A stretch of 64,000 nt of DNA from Meloidogyne chitwoodi. Lineage: Eukaryota > Nematoda > Chromadorea > Rhabditida > Meloidogynidae. The DNA lies in assembly GCA_015183035.1 (NCBI GenBank), contig JACZZP010000001.1, positions 992,001 to 1,056,000 of the forward strand, in the 5' to 3' direction. Shown here in pieces: positions 1-12,209 of the stretch. Each line of letters opens with the position of its first letter. Within the stretch, counting starts at the first letter, position 1. A model generated the notes under the pieces. The model was not told the DNA's origin, did not search any database, and saw only the letters and a list, made by a program, of their open reading frames with translations. The position numbers and the translations under genes were made by a program.

Positions 1-720
1 TCAGAGACGCTTGAGTCAGAGACGCTTGAGTCAGAGACGCTTGAGTCAGAGACGCTTGAGTCAGAGACGCTTGAGTCAGAGACGCTTGAGTCAGAGACGC
101 TTGAGTCAGAGACGCTTGAGTCAGAGACGCTTGAGTCAGAGACGCTTGAGTCAGAGACGCTTGAGTCAGAGACGCTTGAGTCAGAGACGCTTGAGTCAGA
201 GACGCTTGAGTCAGAGACGCTTGAGTCAGAGACGCTTGAGTCAGAGACGCTTGAGTCAGAGACGCTTGAGTCAGAGACGCTTGAGTCAGAGACGCTTGAG
301 TCAGAGACGCTTGAGTCAGAGACGCTTGAGTCAGAGACGCTTGAGTCAGAGACGCTTGAGTCAGAGACGCTTGAGTCAGAGACGCTTGAGTCAGAGACGC
401 TTGAGTCAGAGACGCTTGAGTCAGAGACGCTTGAGTCAGAGACGCTTGAGTCAGAGACGCTTGAGTCAGAGACGCTTGAGTCAGAGACGCTTGAGTCAGA
501 GACGCTTGAGTCAGAGACGCTTGAGTCAGAGACGCTTGAGTCAGAGACGCTTGAGTCAGAGACGCTTGAGTCAGAGACGCTTGAGTCAGAGACGCTTGAG
601 TCAGAGACGCTTGAGTCAGAGACGCTTGAGTCAGAGACGCTTGAGTCAGAGACGCTTGAGTCAGAGACGCTTGAGTCAGAGACGCTTGAGTCAGAGACGC
701 TTGAGTCAGAGACGCTTGTC
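1..720. repeat. 15-bp tandem satellite, 48 copies
   Basis: The unit tcagagacgcttgag is repeated head to tail from the first base. I see 47 identical copies and a 48th that differs only in its last two bases (706-720). The array runs off the left edge, so its true length is unknown. Because 15 is a multiple of three, the array is open in several frames and gives a false SQRRL-repeat reading frame. The unit is much richer in G+C than the surrounding DNA. It could be a minisatellite or a subtelomeric/terminal array; no TTAGGC telomere repeat is visible. Confidence 0.97.
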
Positions 721-983
721 TACGTTTCAATTTCTATAGGTGTGTTTTATTACTTTTTCATTTTTGGGCCCATGGCTGGTTGGTCTTGGCACATACTTGG
801 ATCTATTCATTGAAATTACTCTAATATGTGTTAGGTATTTCATCGGATGATTTTTTGTTGATCAATGGAAATCATACATTAGATTAAATTTCAATGATTA
901 GATCCGAGTTTTTTCCAAGACCAACCAGCATGGGCCCAAAAATGAATAAGTGATAAAACACTCCCAATAGATCCAAGTTGACG
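721..983. mobile_element. Inverted-repeat (MITE-like) element abutting the satellite
   Basis: The left arm (721-789) and right arm (915-983) are reverse complements with a few differences. Both contain a gggcccatg core, a ctggttggtcttgg segment and a (t/g)gtgttttat segment. The spacer is about 125 bp. The left arm starts exactly where the 15-bp satellite ends. Related pieces occur near 5089, 20551, 22839 and 31765, so this is a dispersed family. No transposase is present. Confidence 0.75.
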
Positions 984-1335
984 TTTTTCCAGCAAAATTC
1001 AATCTTTAATAACTTTTCTTACTCATCAAAGTTTTCTTGGGGCAATTTCAGACAAGTCAGTCTAGTTATTTTTTCGGCGCAGTAAAAAAAGACGCGGCAT
1101 TGAAGAGGAGAGGGGGGTGTGATAATCATACAAGTACCCTCCTTTTATTCAGAAAAAACTTAAATTTGTATAATAAATTTGTAATGCTGTTTTGAAAAGA
1201 GAAAAGAAAATATTTGTTTTGTGAAATTTTAAAATAAACAAAGTTTTAGTTGAATCGACATCGAATAATAGAGAAAGAAGGAAAGAACTGTATTCATTTA
1301 TTAATTAACATTAAATCAAAAATTTTCCATTAATT

Positions 1336-4300
1336 TTAAACAAAATTTAATTGTTGTAACTTCATTGTAGGAACATTATTAAATTTAATATTTCTTGATT
1401 TTGTAATTTCCCAAGGATTAGTAGATAAACCAAAATTTGAAAAATTAAGAGTATTAAAAATACATGTATCAAGTAAATTGATTTTTGCTGGGGCAGCATT
1501 TGTTATTTTAATGTTATCAAAAGTCTTAAAAATTAATTGAAAGGTATATTATTCTAGTAATTTTAGTTAAAAAAACAAACCAAATTTTTATTATAAACTG
1601 ATGATGAATAAATATTATTTTTATCAGATCCCATTATATAAAGTACTGATCCACTCTTTGTTGATTTTATATTATCTACACTAATTCGGCCAATATTAAC
1701 TTGACTAAATTCTGTTGGTGTTTTTGCAGTTCCAATAGGTTTAGTATGATAATTTAACATAAAAACAATTGGATGACCATTAGTTGTGTCCCCAGAAAAT
1801 GTTCGACCACCAAAAGTAAAATTATTATGAGAGCCAACACTGTGCATTGCTATATCACGAACATTAATACGTTTGACACCACCGCCACATTCTGGAGCAC
1901 TTTTAAATCTTATTCCATTGTCAGTTAGAAAGGCTATTGAGTCCTGAAATTTTTTTAATTTTAATTTTAACCTCTCATAAACTTCTGAAAATAATAATTA
2001 AAATGTATTTGGTAAGAGATTATTCCCTAGCAATTGGAACTCAAAAATCATTTTATAAAATATATTTTTTTACCTCAACGAGTACATCCAAAACCCAATC
2101 TCCAGTACTACTTCCAAATGCCGGTGCCCCATGTCCATGCCGAAAATAGTTATTTCTTATTAGTACGCATTGAACAGGAGGAGCTTTTCCTGCAGTACTT
2201 CCACATCCAGTACCCATTGCAATACAATCATCTCCTGTATCAAAAAAGCTGCCAATAATTTGAATGTTAGAACTTCTACCAATATCTATACCATCACCAT
2301 TATTAATATTATATGTTTGAAATCTAACATTAATAATTGACTTAAAAATAAATTTAAAAAATATAAATTAAATAAATAACTTACAACATTATTACAATTT
2401 CCAAGTCCTATTGTAGTCATTGAAGGATTTGTAAATGTTAAACCTCCCCCAATAAATAAATTTGTAACAAAATTAAAACTAGCAAGTCTTGATCTTGAGT
2501 CATAATTATTTCCATTAGCTGCTACTTGATTAGCTGCTAAAATACCTAAATTTTTAATTGTATTGGCAGATCCTTTTGGATAAATTGGAATTTGTTTTCC
2601 AAGTTCATCTATAACTGTAGAAGCTAATTTCCATCCATTACCAGAAATTGACCCTAAACCAGTTAAACGAATATTTGTTAATGATCCATTCTGTTTTTTA
2701 AAAAATAAATAAATAATATTTTATTTAATCTTTTATTATACAGAAGCATTTAAAAAAGAAATAGGAGTTTTTCCATATTGATTTGGATATTTAGCTGAAT
2801 TTGAAGTTGCACGTAAAATAGCTCCATTAGTCAATTCTAAAGTCATTTGTGAACGTAAAAATATTGGTCCACTAAGAAATGTTCCTTTTGGAATGACAAC
2901 TTTACAACCAAAAGCTGATGTTGAGTTTGCACATTGATTAATAGCATTTTGTATTGTTACAGTATTTAAAGTAGTTCCATCTCCTTTTGCTCCAATTGAT
3001 GTTATATCAATAATCTTTTTAATAAAAAAATTTAATTAATTGAAAACTCCTCTCTTCCCTTTACTTTTTCATAATTAGATGCTGTTTTAGCAATAATTTG
3101 ATTACTATTACCAGATTCATTTCCATTAACATCTACAGCTCTTACAAAAAATGTATATATTGTATCTGGTTTAAGTCCAGTAACAAGAAATGTTTCATAA
3201 AGTATTTTTGTATGAAAATTGTTTAAATCATTTTTATAAAAATTTTGAAAATAAGGACCAGAAATGGTATTTTGAATAAAATTTGTTTTAGCACTTCCAA
3301 TATTCTTTAAAAGAAAAAAATATTTATTTTAATATTTAAATACCTTATTATTTAAATAAATATTAAAATCAACAATATTTTTATAAATATCAGGTTTATT
3401 CCAAGTTAACCATAAACTAGTTTGATCATAAGCTAATGAAGGAACACATAATTGTTGAGGAATACTTGAACTAGTACCAAAATTTGGTTTAATAATTAAA
3501 CAAGAACATGGTGGAGATATTGCTTTTAAATTAAAAATAAATAAATATTTAAATTAAAATATTTAATTTAAATTTATTTTTTTTTCGAAAAATATTTAAA
3601 TTATTTAAAATAATTTTAAAAAAAAGGTAAATGTCCAGTTGAATCCCTACCTGTCCGCAAAGAGAATTCGATCTTTCCTTTCCTTCTCTTGCATTTTTTG
3701 CGTTAGGAGAAGTGCACTCTTTTTTCCTCTACACTGTAAAATGCCTTTTGGCACAGAGGAGAAAAGGGGATAACGGTGCGAATACTCAACAGATCGAAGC
3801 TTTTTGGAATAGATTAGATTCAGAATTGTCCGTCAGATGAGACATATTACAGAAACTGAATTACCTAAATATTTGTCCTTTTACTGGTTTTTATCCCTTC
3901 ATTATAATCCCATAAAAGGTTGTTATCCACCTGATCTTCTATAAATATATTTGAGAATGTTTTCACAAATTTATGTTCTTTGATTATTAATCTTTAGCTA
4001 CTTTTAAATAAACATTTTTTCACTTTATTATTAATTAATTTTAATTATTTTATCCCTTTCTTTCCAAGTGCCAAAAGGCATATTACAGTGTAGAGGAAAA
4101 ATAAGCGTGCACTTCTCCTAACGCAAAAAATGCAAGAGAAGAAAAGAAAAGAGCGAATTCTCTTTGCGGACAGGTAGGGATTCAACTGGACATTTACCAA
4201 AAAAATATTATTTTAAAATTATCTAATCAAATTCTTTTTAAATAAATTCCTTCTCCTATATGTATTATATCTTATTTTAGACTTTTCAGGCTTTTTAGTA

Positions 4301-4445
4301 AGAAAAAATATTTTTATTCATTTAATAAAAAAATATTTATTATACATATTTAAATAAAAATACTTTGACTAATGACAAATTTTGCTTTCTCAAACAAAAA
4401 TAATTGAAGAAAAATTAAATTAAAAAATGCTTGAATTGACTTCAT
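1336..4445 (-). CDS. Secreted FN3-GH28 polygalacturonase, copy 1
   Basis: Predicted pectin-degrading glycoside hydrolase family 28 enzyme, secreted, that would attack homogalacturonan of plant cell walls. Eight exons: 4445-4364, 3522-3344, 3304-3065, 3014-2742, 2690-2385, 2340-2074, 1943-1581, 1524-1336. All phases match, giving 632 residues. Exon 1 encodes a hydrophobic signal peptide; residues about 50-165 are a fibronectin type III domain; GH28 follows from about 170. Catalytic motifs are NGDGID (usual NTDG), GDDC, HGHG and a late RFK in place of RIK. FN3-GH28 architecture is known in plant-pathogenic bacteria, and GH28 genes in Meloidogyne are accepted as horizontally acquired; origin here is inferred. 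The protein differs slightly from copy 2, for example in exon 7. Exo- or endo-activity cannot be told from the sequence. Confidence 0.9.
3626..4198. mobile_element. 573-bp foldback/MITE in intron 1 of polygalacturonase copy 1
   Basis: The element begins ggtaaatgtccagttgaatc and ends with its reverse complement; the inverted arms are about 135-150 bp (3626-3760 and 4060-4198). The matching place in copy 2 (near 47460) lacks it and reads straight through an A-run, so the insertion postdates the duplication or was lost from the other copy. The target duplication cannot be delimited because the site is poly-A. It lies inside an intron and leaves the splice sites intact. Confidence 0.88.
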
Positions 4446-4899
4446 TTAATTTAAATTAATTAATTTATAAAATAAAAATATATTTAAATAATTAAATTAA
4501 TAAATTTTCTTTTATATAAAATAAAATAAAAAGTAATTCCTTCCTCTTAGCTGTTTAAACATTATTTATTGGCAATTTATTTAAAATATTTTAACTTTAA
4601 ATCATTATGATTTGTTTAGTAAATTATTTAAATAAATAAAAAAAATTAAAACAATAAAACGGAAAAGCTTTTTTTAATAAAATATTTGAAAATTTTATTT
4701 TAATGTCTGTTAAATAATTAAACAAATAAAAACTTAAAAAAATAGAAGAAATATTAAAATAAATTTTTTTAATTTTTTTAAATTAAATAATTTTATTAAA
4801 TAAAAATTTATTATTAATATAAAAAATTAATCCAAAAATATTTTAAATATTTACCACTTTTTATTATAGAGATGAATAATAAAAATAATAAAAAAAGAA

Positions 4900-6472
4900 A
4901 TTTACTCAGGAAAAAGTTTAATATATAAATGATATATCTCAAGAATTAAATTAATAAAATATATATTAATTTTATTTTTCTAAATTGCTATTTTCAAAGG
5001 ACACGTCCACTTTGCCATGGACCACTTTGCCGCATGACTTTTAATATAAATTTTTGGGTGTAGTTCAGTCTATCGGTCGCAATATTTTTAAAACACCACT
5101 AATAGATCAGAGTTATTACCAAAACCAACCAGCCATAGACTCAAAGATGGAGAACTATCTAATAATAAACCACCACAAATAGAGACACTTTATTTGACGT
5201 TTTTTGACTAATAAACGTTGAAATTACTCTGTGATAGGTTTTTGTATATTTTTGTATAGCCAATAAACTGCGCTATATCCAAATTTTTAAGTTTTGCCAT
5301 CCCGTTAAGATTTTTCAGGACTAACTCGGGACCGGAATTAATCCGAAAAAATCTGACGGTCTCTATTCTAAGTTGAATTTAATATTTTTTATTTTGAACT
5401 AATTTTATTGCAATTTTTCATCAAATGATATTTTTTAGCCTTTAAAAATGTTATTTATATTTTAGTAACATTTTCTTTGCACTCTGACTAGCTTCATTAT
5501 TTGAATAAATACAAACAGTATTTCTTTCCTTTTTTATGAATCAGAGAATTATATATATACATATTCTACAATTAAGTCTATACATCATATAACATAAAAA
5601 ATTTATTATTTTTGTATTAGCAATATTTAATAAAAAATCAAACAATTAAATTATTTATTTATTAAAAAAAAATTAACAAGTAGCAAAATAAGCAATGCTA
5701 TGAATATGCTTTTTTTGTTAAAATAATTTAAATATTATTTTTTTGCATACCCCTTTATAAGTGCAATTCTTTACGAATTTTAATTTTATAAATAGAATTG
5801 ATTTTTATTTTGATATATTTTGATGTTTTAAGCCACAAGAATTTTTAAAATTGACTAGAATATTTATAAACTTTTTTAAAGTTTTATTCTTTAAAATATC
5901 AAGTTTTATAATTTTAAATATTTGAATTTCCGTTTTATTTCGTATATATTTTCTCAAATAATTTTAGTAATGATTTTAATTGTTATTGAATGATTTTAGT
6001 ATTTTTTGTTGAAATTCAGCAAATAATTACTAAAATATTTTTAAAAATACTTTTTTATTTTAATTTTAATTATTTAAATATTTATAATTTTAAATAATCT
6101 GGTTATTTATTTTTACCAGTTTTATTCCTTAAAAATAAAGTAATTTTCGGACAATCACCTTTTTGTATTTATTTTTCATCACACATCAAGGGCACTTGAC
6201 TGTTCTCTTAATTTTTTCTTTATTTATTTTTTCTGTTAAAAATGTCCACTGGACAGTCTCTTCACCTTGTCCATCTTTATTTACTTAAATTTATTTGTCC
6301 GTTCATTCTAAAAAATATTTAATTTATTTATTATTCTAAAAACTAGGTCTTCCTTTAAAAAAAATATTTTTATTTTAAAATTAACTTTTAATTTTAAATT
6401 TTCAAATAATTTTATTAATACAAAATAACCTTATTTTTATTAGTTTTATTTTTTATTAATTTGTTGCATCAA
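4900..6472. other. A+T-rich intergenic stretch
   Basis: No gene recognised. It contains a degenerate copy of the dispersed inverted-repeat family at 5089-5203 and otherwise low-complexity A+T-rich DNA. It is presumably the shared 5' region between the divergently transcribed polygalacturonase and otopetrin genes. Confidence 0.6.
5089..5203 (-). repeat. Degenerate copy of dispersed inverted-repeat family
   Basis: Contains aaaacaccactaatagatc, ccaaaaccaaccagcc and tcaaagatggagaa. These align to the right arm of the 721-983 element (aaaacactcccaatagatcc, ccaagaccaaccagc). No intact opposing arm is seen. Confidence 0.6.
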
Positions 6473-9400
6473 ATGAATGATTTTTTTGAATTGTTTTTCG
6501 TGCCATCCGCTCATCGGCGTTCTTCTAATCATTCCATTTCTCCTCTCCAAACTTTTATTAAAAATAATAATTCTTTGACTAATTCTTCTTCTTTTTCTCC
6601 AGATTTTTTTGTATTAGAAAAACAGGTGTAAAATAATCTGAATTATTTTTAATAATTATTATTATACAATTAATCTTTGTAATTATTTTAAAAATACTAG
6701 CATAAGTCTAATAAATTAAATTTTTATTTGTTAATAAAATAATATAAATATTTATATTATTAAATTTTAATTTAATTTTTAAAAAATAATAGAAAGTAGA
6801 AGAAGGACAACAAAAACGTCTTTCATTTCCACCACCAACCTCACATAATAATACAGATAAAAATGATAATAATAACATAAAAGAAATAAATATGGAATTT
6901 GGAAATTTAAATAAATCTGGAAATGAGGTAATTTTGTATAATAATTTCCTCTCAAGAATTTTAAAATTAAATTTTAGAAAGATGGGAATTTCTCAATATC
7001 TTCATTAAAAAAAGAAGAATCAACAAATCCAACATCATTTTATTTAGAACAACCACCTGATCCTATTCATCTCCTTCAAACACCAAAATCTTCATTAACA
7101 TCTTCTTCAACTACTTACCTCTCCTCTTCTTCTAATCAATTAAAAAATGAACAGAGAAAATTTCAAAAAGTTTGAATTTTTTAAATATTTATTATTTTTT
7201 TATAATCTCTGAAATTAAACAAAATATCTTTATAAATATTTAAAAAAAAATTTTAAAGAAAACAAGCAATAAAAATATATTTATTGTTCATAATAATTTT
7301 TTTAAATTTGTTTCTTAATTTAGAATCAACAAAAGTTTGCAGATAATTCAAATTCTCCATCTCAAATTTCAACTTCTTCTTATCCACTAAATGAAAATAA
7401 AGGAAAAAGGCTGGAACTGAGATGGATAGACCAACCTAAAGCTAGGTAAATTTTAAAAAATAAAAATATTTTTTAAACAATCTATTATTATTATTTTATA
7501 TAAAAATTATTTTTAAATAAAAATATTTCAAATTAAAAACTTGTTTTAAGATTTAAATAATAAAATTTATAAAAATGTTATTAAATGAAAAAAAAATAAT
7601 TGCGCTCAATTTTAGTATTTTAATTCTTAATTTTTTATTTTCTATTTTAAGAATTATTCATCTGTTTTTTTTAAATTTTTTTGTTTGTTTTATTATTTAC
7701 ACATTCAAAAACATTATTTTTAAAGAGAATTTATATTTTTATATATTCCTATTTTAATTAATAAAATTTTTGTTTATTTTTATTGAAGATATATTATTTT
7801 TAAAACATTCATTTTTAATTGTTTTTAAGTTTGTTAGATTTATATAAAAGTTATTATTTTTATTTTAATATTTTTATTCAAGAATATATATCTAAATATA
7901 AATTTTATTAAATATTAAATAATATAAATTAATTAATAAATTTAAAAATTAAATCTTTTTTTAGAAAATCTATGATGATTGCTCTTAGCTTTTTTTATGC
8001 AATGTTAACTACCATTTTTTCTTTAGTTTTTGAACTTTCACATATAATTTCTGGTGATACTAAAAATAGGCGTAATATGGGAATTAAAGAATTGGTAAAA
8101 ATAAATTAAATATTTTATTTTTTTTTTTTTTAATTTTAGATTTTTGGTTTATATATGTATGGAAATTCAATTATATTTTTAATATATTGTTATATTGCAC
8201 TTTTATTACATCCAAAATGGAAAAGAAGAATTGGAGCTTTAGTTGTTCATTTTAGGTAAAAATAATAATAATAATTTTAAAAATTATTTTAAGGAGTGAA
8301 TCAAGTCAAAATATTGTTCAACAAATACCAGATAGGAAGGTATTTTTCCACTTTTTTATAAAAACATTAAAAAAAAAATTTTTTAATTTAAAGGTTAGCC
8401 ATAGCAGTCCAAGTGCCGGTAGTCTTTTTCTTCGTCTTGGATGTGTAGGTAAATAAATATAATTATTATACATATACTCAAATGTCAGAAAAATTTTTCC
8501 TTAATTTTAAAGCAAAAATTTAAACTAAAATTTATTTTAAAGTGTTCGGCGTTATCGGCACTGTTTATTATGCCTTTAATGTTTTTCTTTGTATTAGTGA
8601 TACAAATTGTCAACAAAATTATCTTATTTGGTTAGATCTACTTTCTATTGTTTTTGTTTTTACTCAAATGCATTTTGTTTTTTGTAATTGGAAGGTTAAA
8701 TTTTAAAATTATTTTTTAAATTAATTATTTATTTTTAAGTTATCAATTAGTCAATATCAATCAATTTGTCGTTTTGGTACAATGCATTTAGTTGCCACAA
8801 ATCTTTGGATTTGGATTCGTTATATTTTAATTGAAGAGTCATTAATGGGAGATGAAATTAGGTTTTTAAAAAATTAATTAATTAATAAAATATTATTTTA
8901 AATAAAGGCAAGTATTTGCTAGAAATATTGGCAATAATGATGATAATTGGGAAAGTGAAGAATTGAATTTAAATAATATTTATAATATTACTAATAATAA
9001 TAATAATCAAACAATTAATATAAAACAAAAATTTAATATATCTTCAGAAGAAAATAATTTTGAAGAATCATATGTAGCAAGGCGTTCACTTATGCGTAGA
9101 TGTGATGGTGCAGAATGTGTTCTTGGTTGTTTTTTAATGATTTAACTAATATTACAAATAAAAAATAAACTTTAGTTAATTTATTTTTAATATTTTAGCA
9201 AGTTTCAATGAAGTAATGTACACAAGGTTGGAATATTATTTACTTATATTTTAGTTAATTTTTTATTTATCTCACAAAATTGAAGTAAAACAGAAAGCTA
9301 TTTTTAATTAAAAATAAATAAATCAATATTTTTAAAAAAATTAAAGCTAAATATTTAAGTATTGTTGAATATTCACTTATTGGTGCTGCTGTTATGTTTA

Positions 9401-10912
9401 TTGTTTGGAGAAATATTGGAAAAATTGAAAATCCAACAGATAAATTGTTCGTTTTAATTTTAAATATTTTAAAAAAATTTTCAATAATTCTCGATTATTT
9501 CTAGCGGTTATGTACCAAGAAAACATCGCATTCGTTTAGATTGTTCTAAAAGCACAACGGGTTTTTTTATTTTTTTAAATTATTTTTTATTTTTAGGTCT
9601 ATTTTTTGGTCTTGCCTTCCTTGCTGGAACATTTACTTCAATGGCTGTATTTTCTGGATATACAATTATGGGTCAAAATCAATTGGCTGCAACTGTATTT
9701 GGCTTTACTGATATTGTCCATGTAATTTTAGAAATTTTTTGATATTTTATTTTTCAATTTTTAAGTATTTGATTAGTACTTGTGGTTGTATTGTTGCACT
9801 TTGGAGGTTTAAATATATTTAATTATTTAAAATTATTTTTTATTATCATTGTCAGAATGAGACTTTTACGTTTTCATTCACATCAAAATTATTCTAATAA
9901 TAATAATAAAGAAGATAAATTTCAAAATGTTGATAATATTAATAATGTTCCAGTTTATTCTTTATCTTCAAATAATTCTTCAGAATTATCTACACAATCC
10001 TCTCAAACAAATAATCAGGTTTTATTTTAAATATTAAAATAATTTAATATTTTTAAATAAATTTAAGGAATTATTGGATATGATTCTTTTAGCTTTTGGA
10101 ATGGTAAAAATATTTTAAAATTTATTTTTTATTAAATATTTTAGACTGGAGAAATGATTTATTCAGTAGCTGGACTTCTTGGATTAACTGGGGATCCTAA
10201 TTGGCAACCATTAACGATAATACTTTTAGCTGTAATATTTTTTATTTATTTTTTATATAATTTTTTTTAAATATTTTAGGTGCATATAACTAGAATTGTT
10301 GAGGTGTTTTTTATTAAAATTTTGCTTAAATTTAAAATTTTAATTTTTAAGGTTGCATTGCAAAGTTGCTTAATTTACATTGCAGTAAGTAAAAATATTT
10401 TAAAATTAGGTAGTTAGTAGACATTCAAAAAATTTATAAATTATTTAATTAACTGATGTAATTTTAAGGGAAAACTTCGTGTTGGTAATGACCAAATTTT
10501 GCGGAAAATACAACCAGGAAAACAAGCAATTACTTTTTTATTATTAGCCAATATTTCAATGTTTTTAATGAATTTATTGGAAGCTGAAAAGGCTGGAGTT
10601 AGTGAAACTGTTGTTAATTTTTATGGGAAAAGGAGTTGGTAAGTATTTTTAATTTAATTGGAAAGAATTTCTTTACTAAATTAATTTTATTTAATTTCAA
10701 ATTAATTTAAATTAAAATAAATATCTAAATATTCCAATTTATTAAGGGTATTTCTTGTACGTTCATTCTCACCGCTCACAATCTTTTATCGTTTCCATAG
10801 TTCTGTTTGTATGTTTTTTGTTTTAATAATAATTATTTTTACTAATAAATATAAATATCCTTTTTTAGGTTTGGCAGAAGTATGGAAAACAACATATTCT
10901 TGGAAGGAATAA
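6473..10912 (+). CDS. Otopetrin-family proton channel
   Basis: Multi-pass membrane protein of the otopetrin (OTOP; nematode OTPL) family, whose studied members are proton-selective channels. I trace 24 exons with consistent phase: 6473-6625, 6793-6927, 6978-7169, 7324-7445, 7965-8094, 8140-8255, 8294-8339, 8394-8448, 8543-8694, 8740-8861, 8908-9125, 9199-9226, 9360-9446, 9505-9560, 9597-9721, 9766-9806, 9856-10018, 10068-10103, 10145-10231, 10280-10303, 10352-10384, 10469-10638, 10747-10808 and 10869-10912. The product is about 798 residues. A polar Ser/Asn-rich cytoplasmic N-terminus of about 215 residues precedes the first membrane segment. Family signatures include QMHFVFCNWK, SIVEYSLIG and the C-terminal FYRFHSSVCLAEVWK. 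Two Asn-rich loops interrupt the membrane core. Exons 12-13 are the least certain joins. Confidence 0.9.
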
Positions 10913-11348
10913 AAGAAATGTTTTATTTTAATTTAATTTTATTATACATATTTACAATTTATTTATTAAATTATATTTTCTAATTTATTCTAAATAATCT
11001 CTATGATGATTACTTATTGTTAGTGATATATCTATAATATTTACATATAATATATAATTTTGTTTTTAAACAAAGCTACATAACATCGAAATTTAATAAT
11101 AAATATATTCAACTATTTAATTGTTAATAAATTATTTTTACAAAAAATAGGTTATGTGGTCGTTAACTAAGTTTTTAATTTTTAAAGTTCTCGATTATTT
11201 GAAAAGATATTTAAATCTTAAAGAATTTTTTTAAGCGAAAAGAAAAAAATCAAGATGAAGAAAAAAATCAAGTATATAAGCCTTATATCAAAAGGTATTA
11301 TGTACAATTAAATTATATAAACTTTTTTTTTAATAGGTTGAAGTAAAA

Positions 11349-12209
11349 ATGTTTTGTCAAATTCTTTTGATTAGTCGTCATCTCTTATTAAGTTTATTAT
11401 TTGTCTTTATTATATTCTTTAATGTTTTACTCGCTGATAATAATACAACAAATACTACAATCAATGATACAAACAATTCTTCAGCAACAAAATATGAATG
11501 CCGGATAACTAAATATCTCTACAAAATGTTTGTGGGAAAACCTTGGCATGGACTTGAAGATAGTCCAAAGATTTATTGTAGCAGACCTGGTTTATTTTTT
11601 TAATTTTTATTCTTTGTACTATTAATTAAATATTTAAATTTAAAGGTTGTTTCTACATTCAAGAACAAAGGAATTTTGGTTGGATATTTCCTAGTTTTCT
11701 CAATGAATTATTGGAACAAAAGAAAGTTTTGGTGAGTCATTCTTTTATTATAGTTCAGATTATATATTTTTTAAATAAAGATGGGTTGCCGTTCTGACAT
11801 TCCTTATTTGTTATGGAGTACAAGTCAAAATATTCAGCGTACTCAACATATGCGTTTATATCGAACAATGATGTCTCTTCGCGCATGTTTTATTGGAATT
11901 AAGGAAAAAGATACCAAAATAAAAGAAAAATGTCAGGCTGAATCTAATAATACAATTCAAGAAAATGGAGAGCTTATTTCAAATCAAACCTGGATTGGAC
12001 GTTTTTTACCAAGTGCGCAAGAACGTTGTTTTCTTAAATTTGAAGATGGTATTTTCTTTGTTCACGATGATGAGGATGGACAAGACCGAATTGTTTGTTG
12101 CAGTAGTGGCACTAATACACCACAAGAGGAGATAAATTTTCGTCAAAAATGCAAAGAAGTTTCATTTTATATTAATAATATTAAAAAATGGCGTATAACC
12201 GATAATTAA
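11349..12209 (+). CDS. Secreted cysteine-rich orphan protein
   Basis: Three exons (11349-11589, 11646-11731, 11781-12209) give 251 residues. The first 32 or so form a strong signal peptide, followed by an Asn/Thr-rich stretch with several N-glycosylation sequons. The mature part has ten cysteines, including a CC pair near the end, consistent with disulphide bonding outside the cell. I recognise no family. A tttttttttaatag acceptor-like site ends 12 bases before the ATG (11336), as expected for a spliced-leader or 5' UTR splice. It lies 437 bp downstream of the otopetrin gene on the same strand. A role in parasitism is possible but unsupported. Confidence 0.75.

Larger units (their letters stand above)
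1285..4895 (-). repeat. Left arm of large inverted duplication (polygalacturonase locus)
   Basis: This segment is the reverse complement of about 46760-50822. Homology covers the whole gene, about 450 bp upstream of the start codon and a short 3' flank. The arms differ by two insertions: a foldback element here (3626-4198) and a Helitron-like element in the other arm (49070-50140). Boundaries are approximate because the flanks are A+T-rich. Confidence 0.9.

Noticed and set aside
1..720. CRISPR array
   Set aside because: Units are contiguous with no unique spacers, in a eukaryotic context.
11..739. 242-codon open frame of SQRRL repeats
   Set aside because: It exists only because the 15-bp satellite unit is a multiple of three; there is no flanking coding sequence.
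7575..7757. Hydrophobic 60-codon open frame
   Set aside because: Lies in an otopetrin intron and is typical of T-rich DNA read in one frame.
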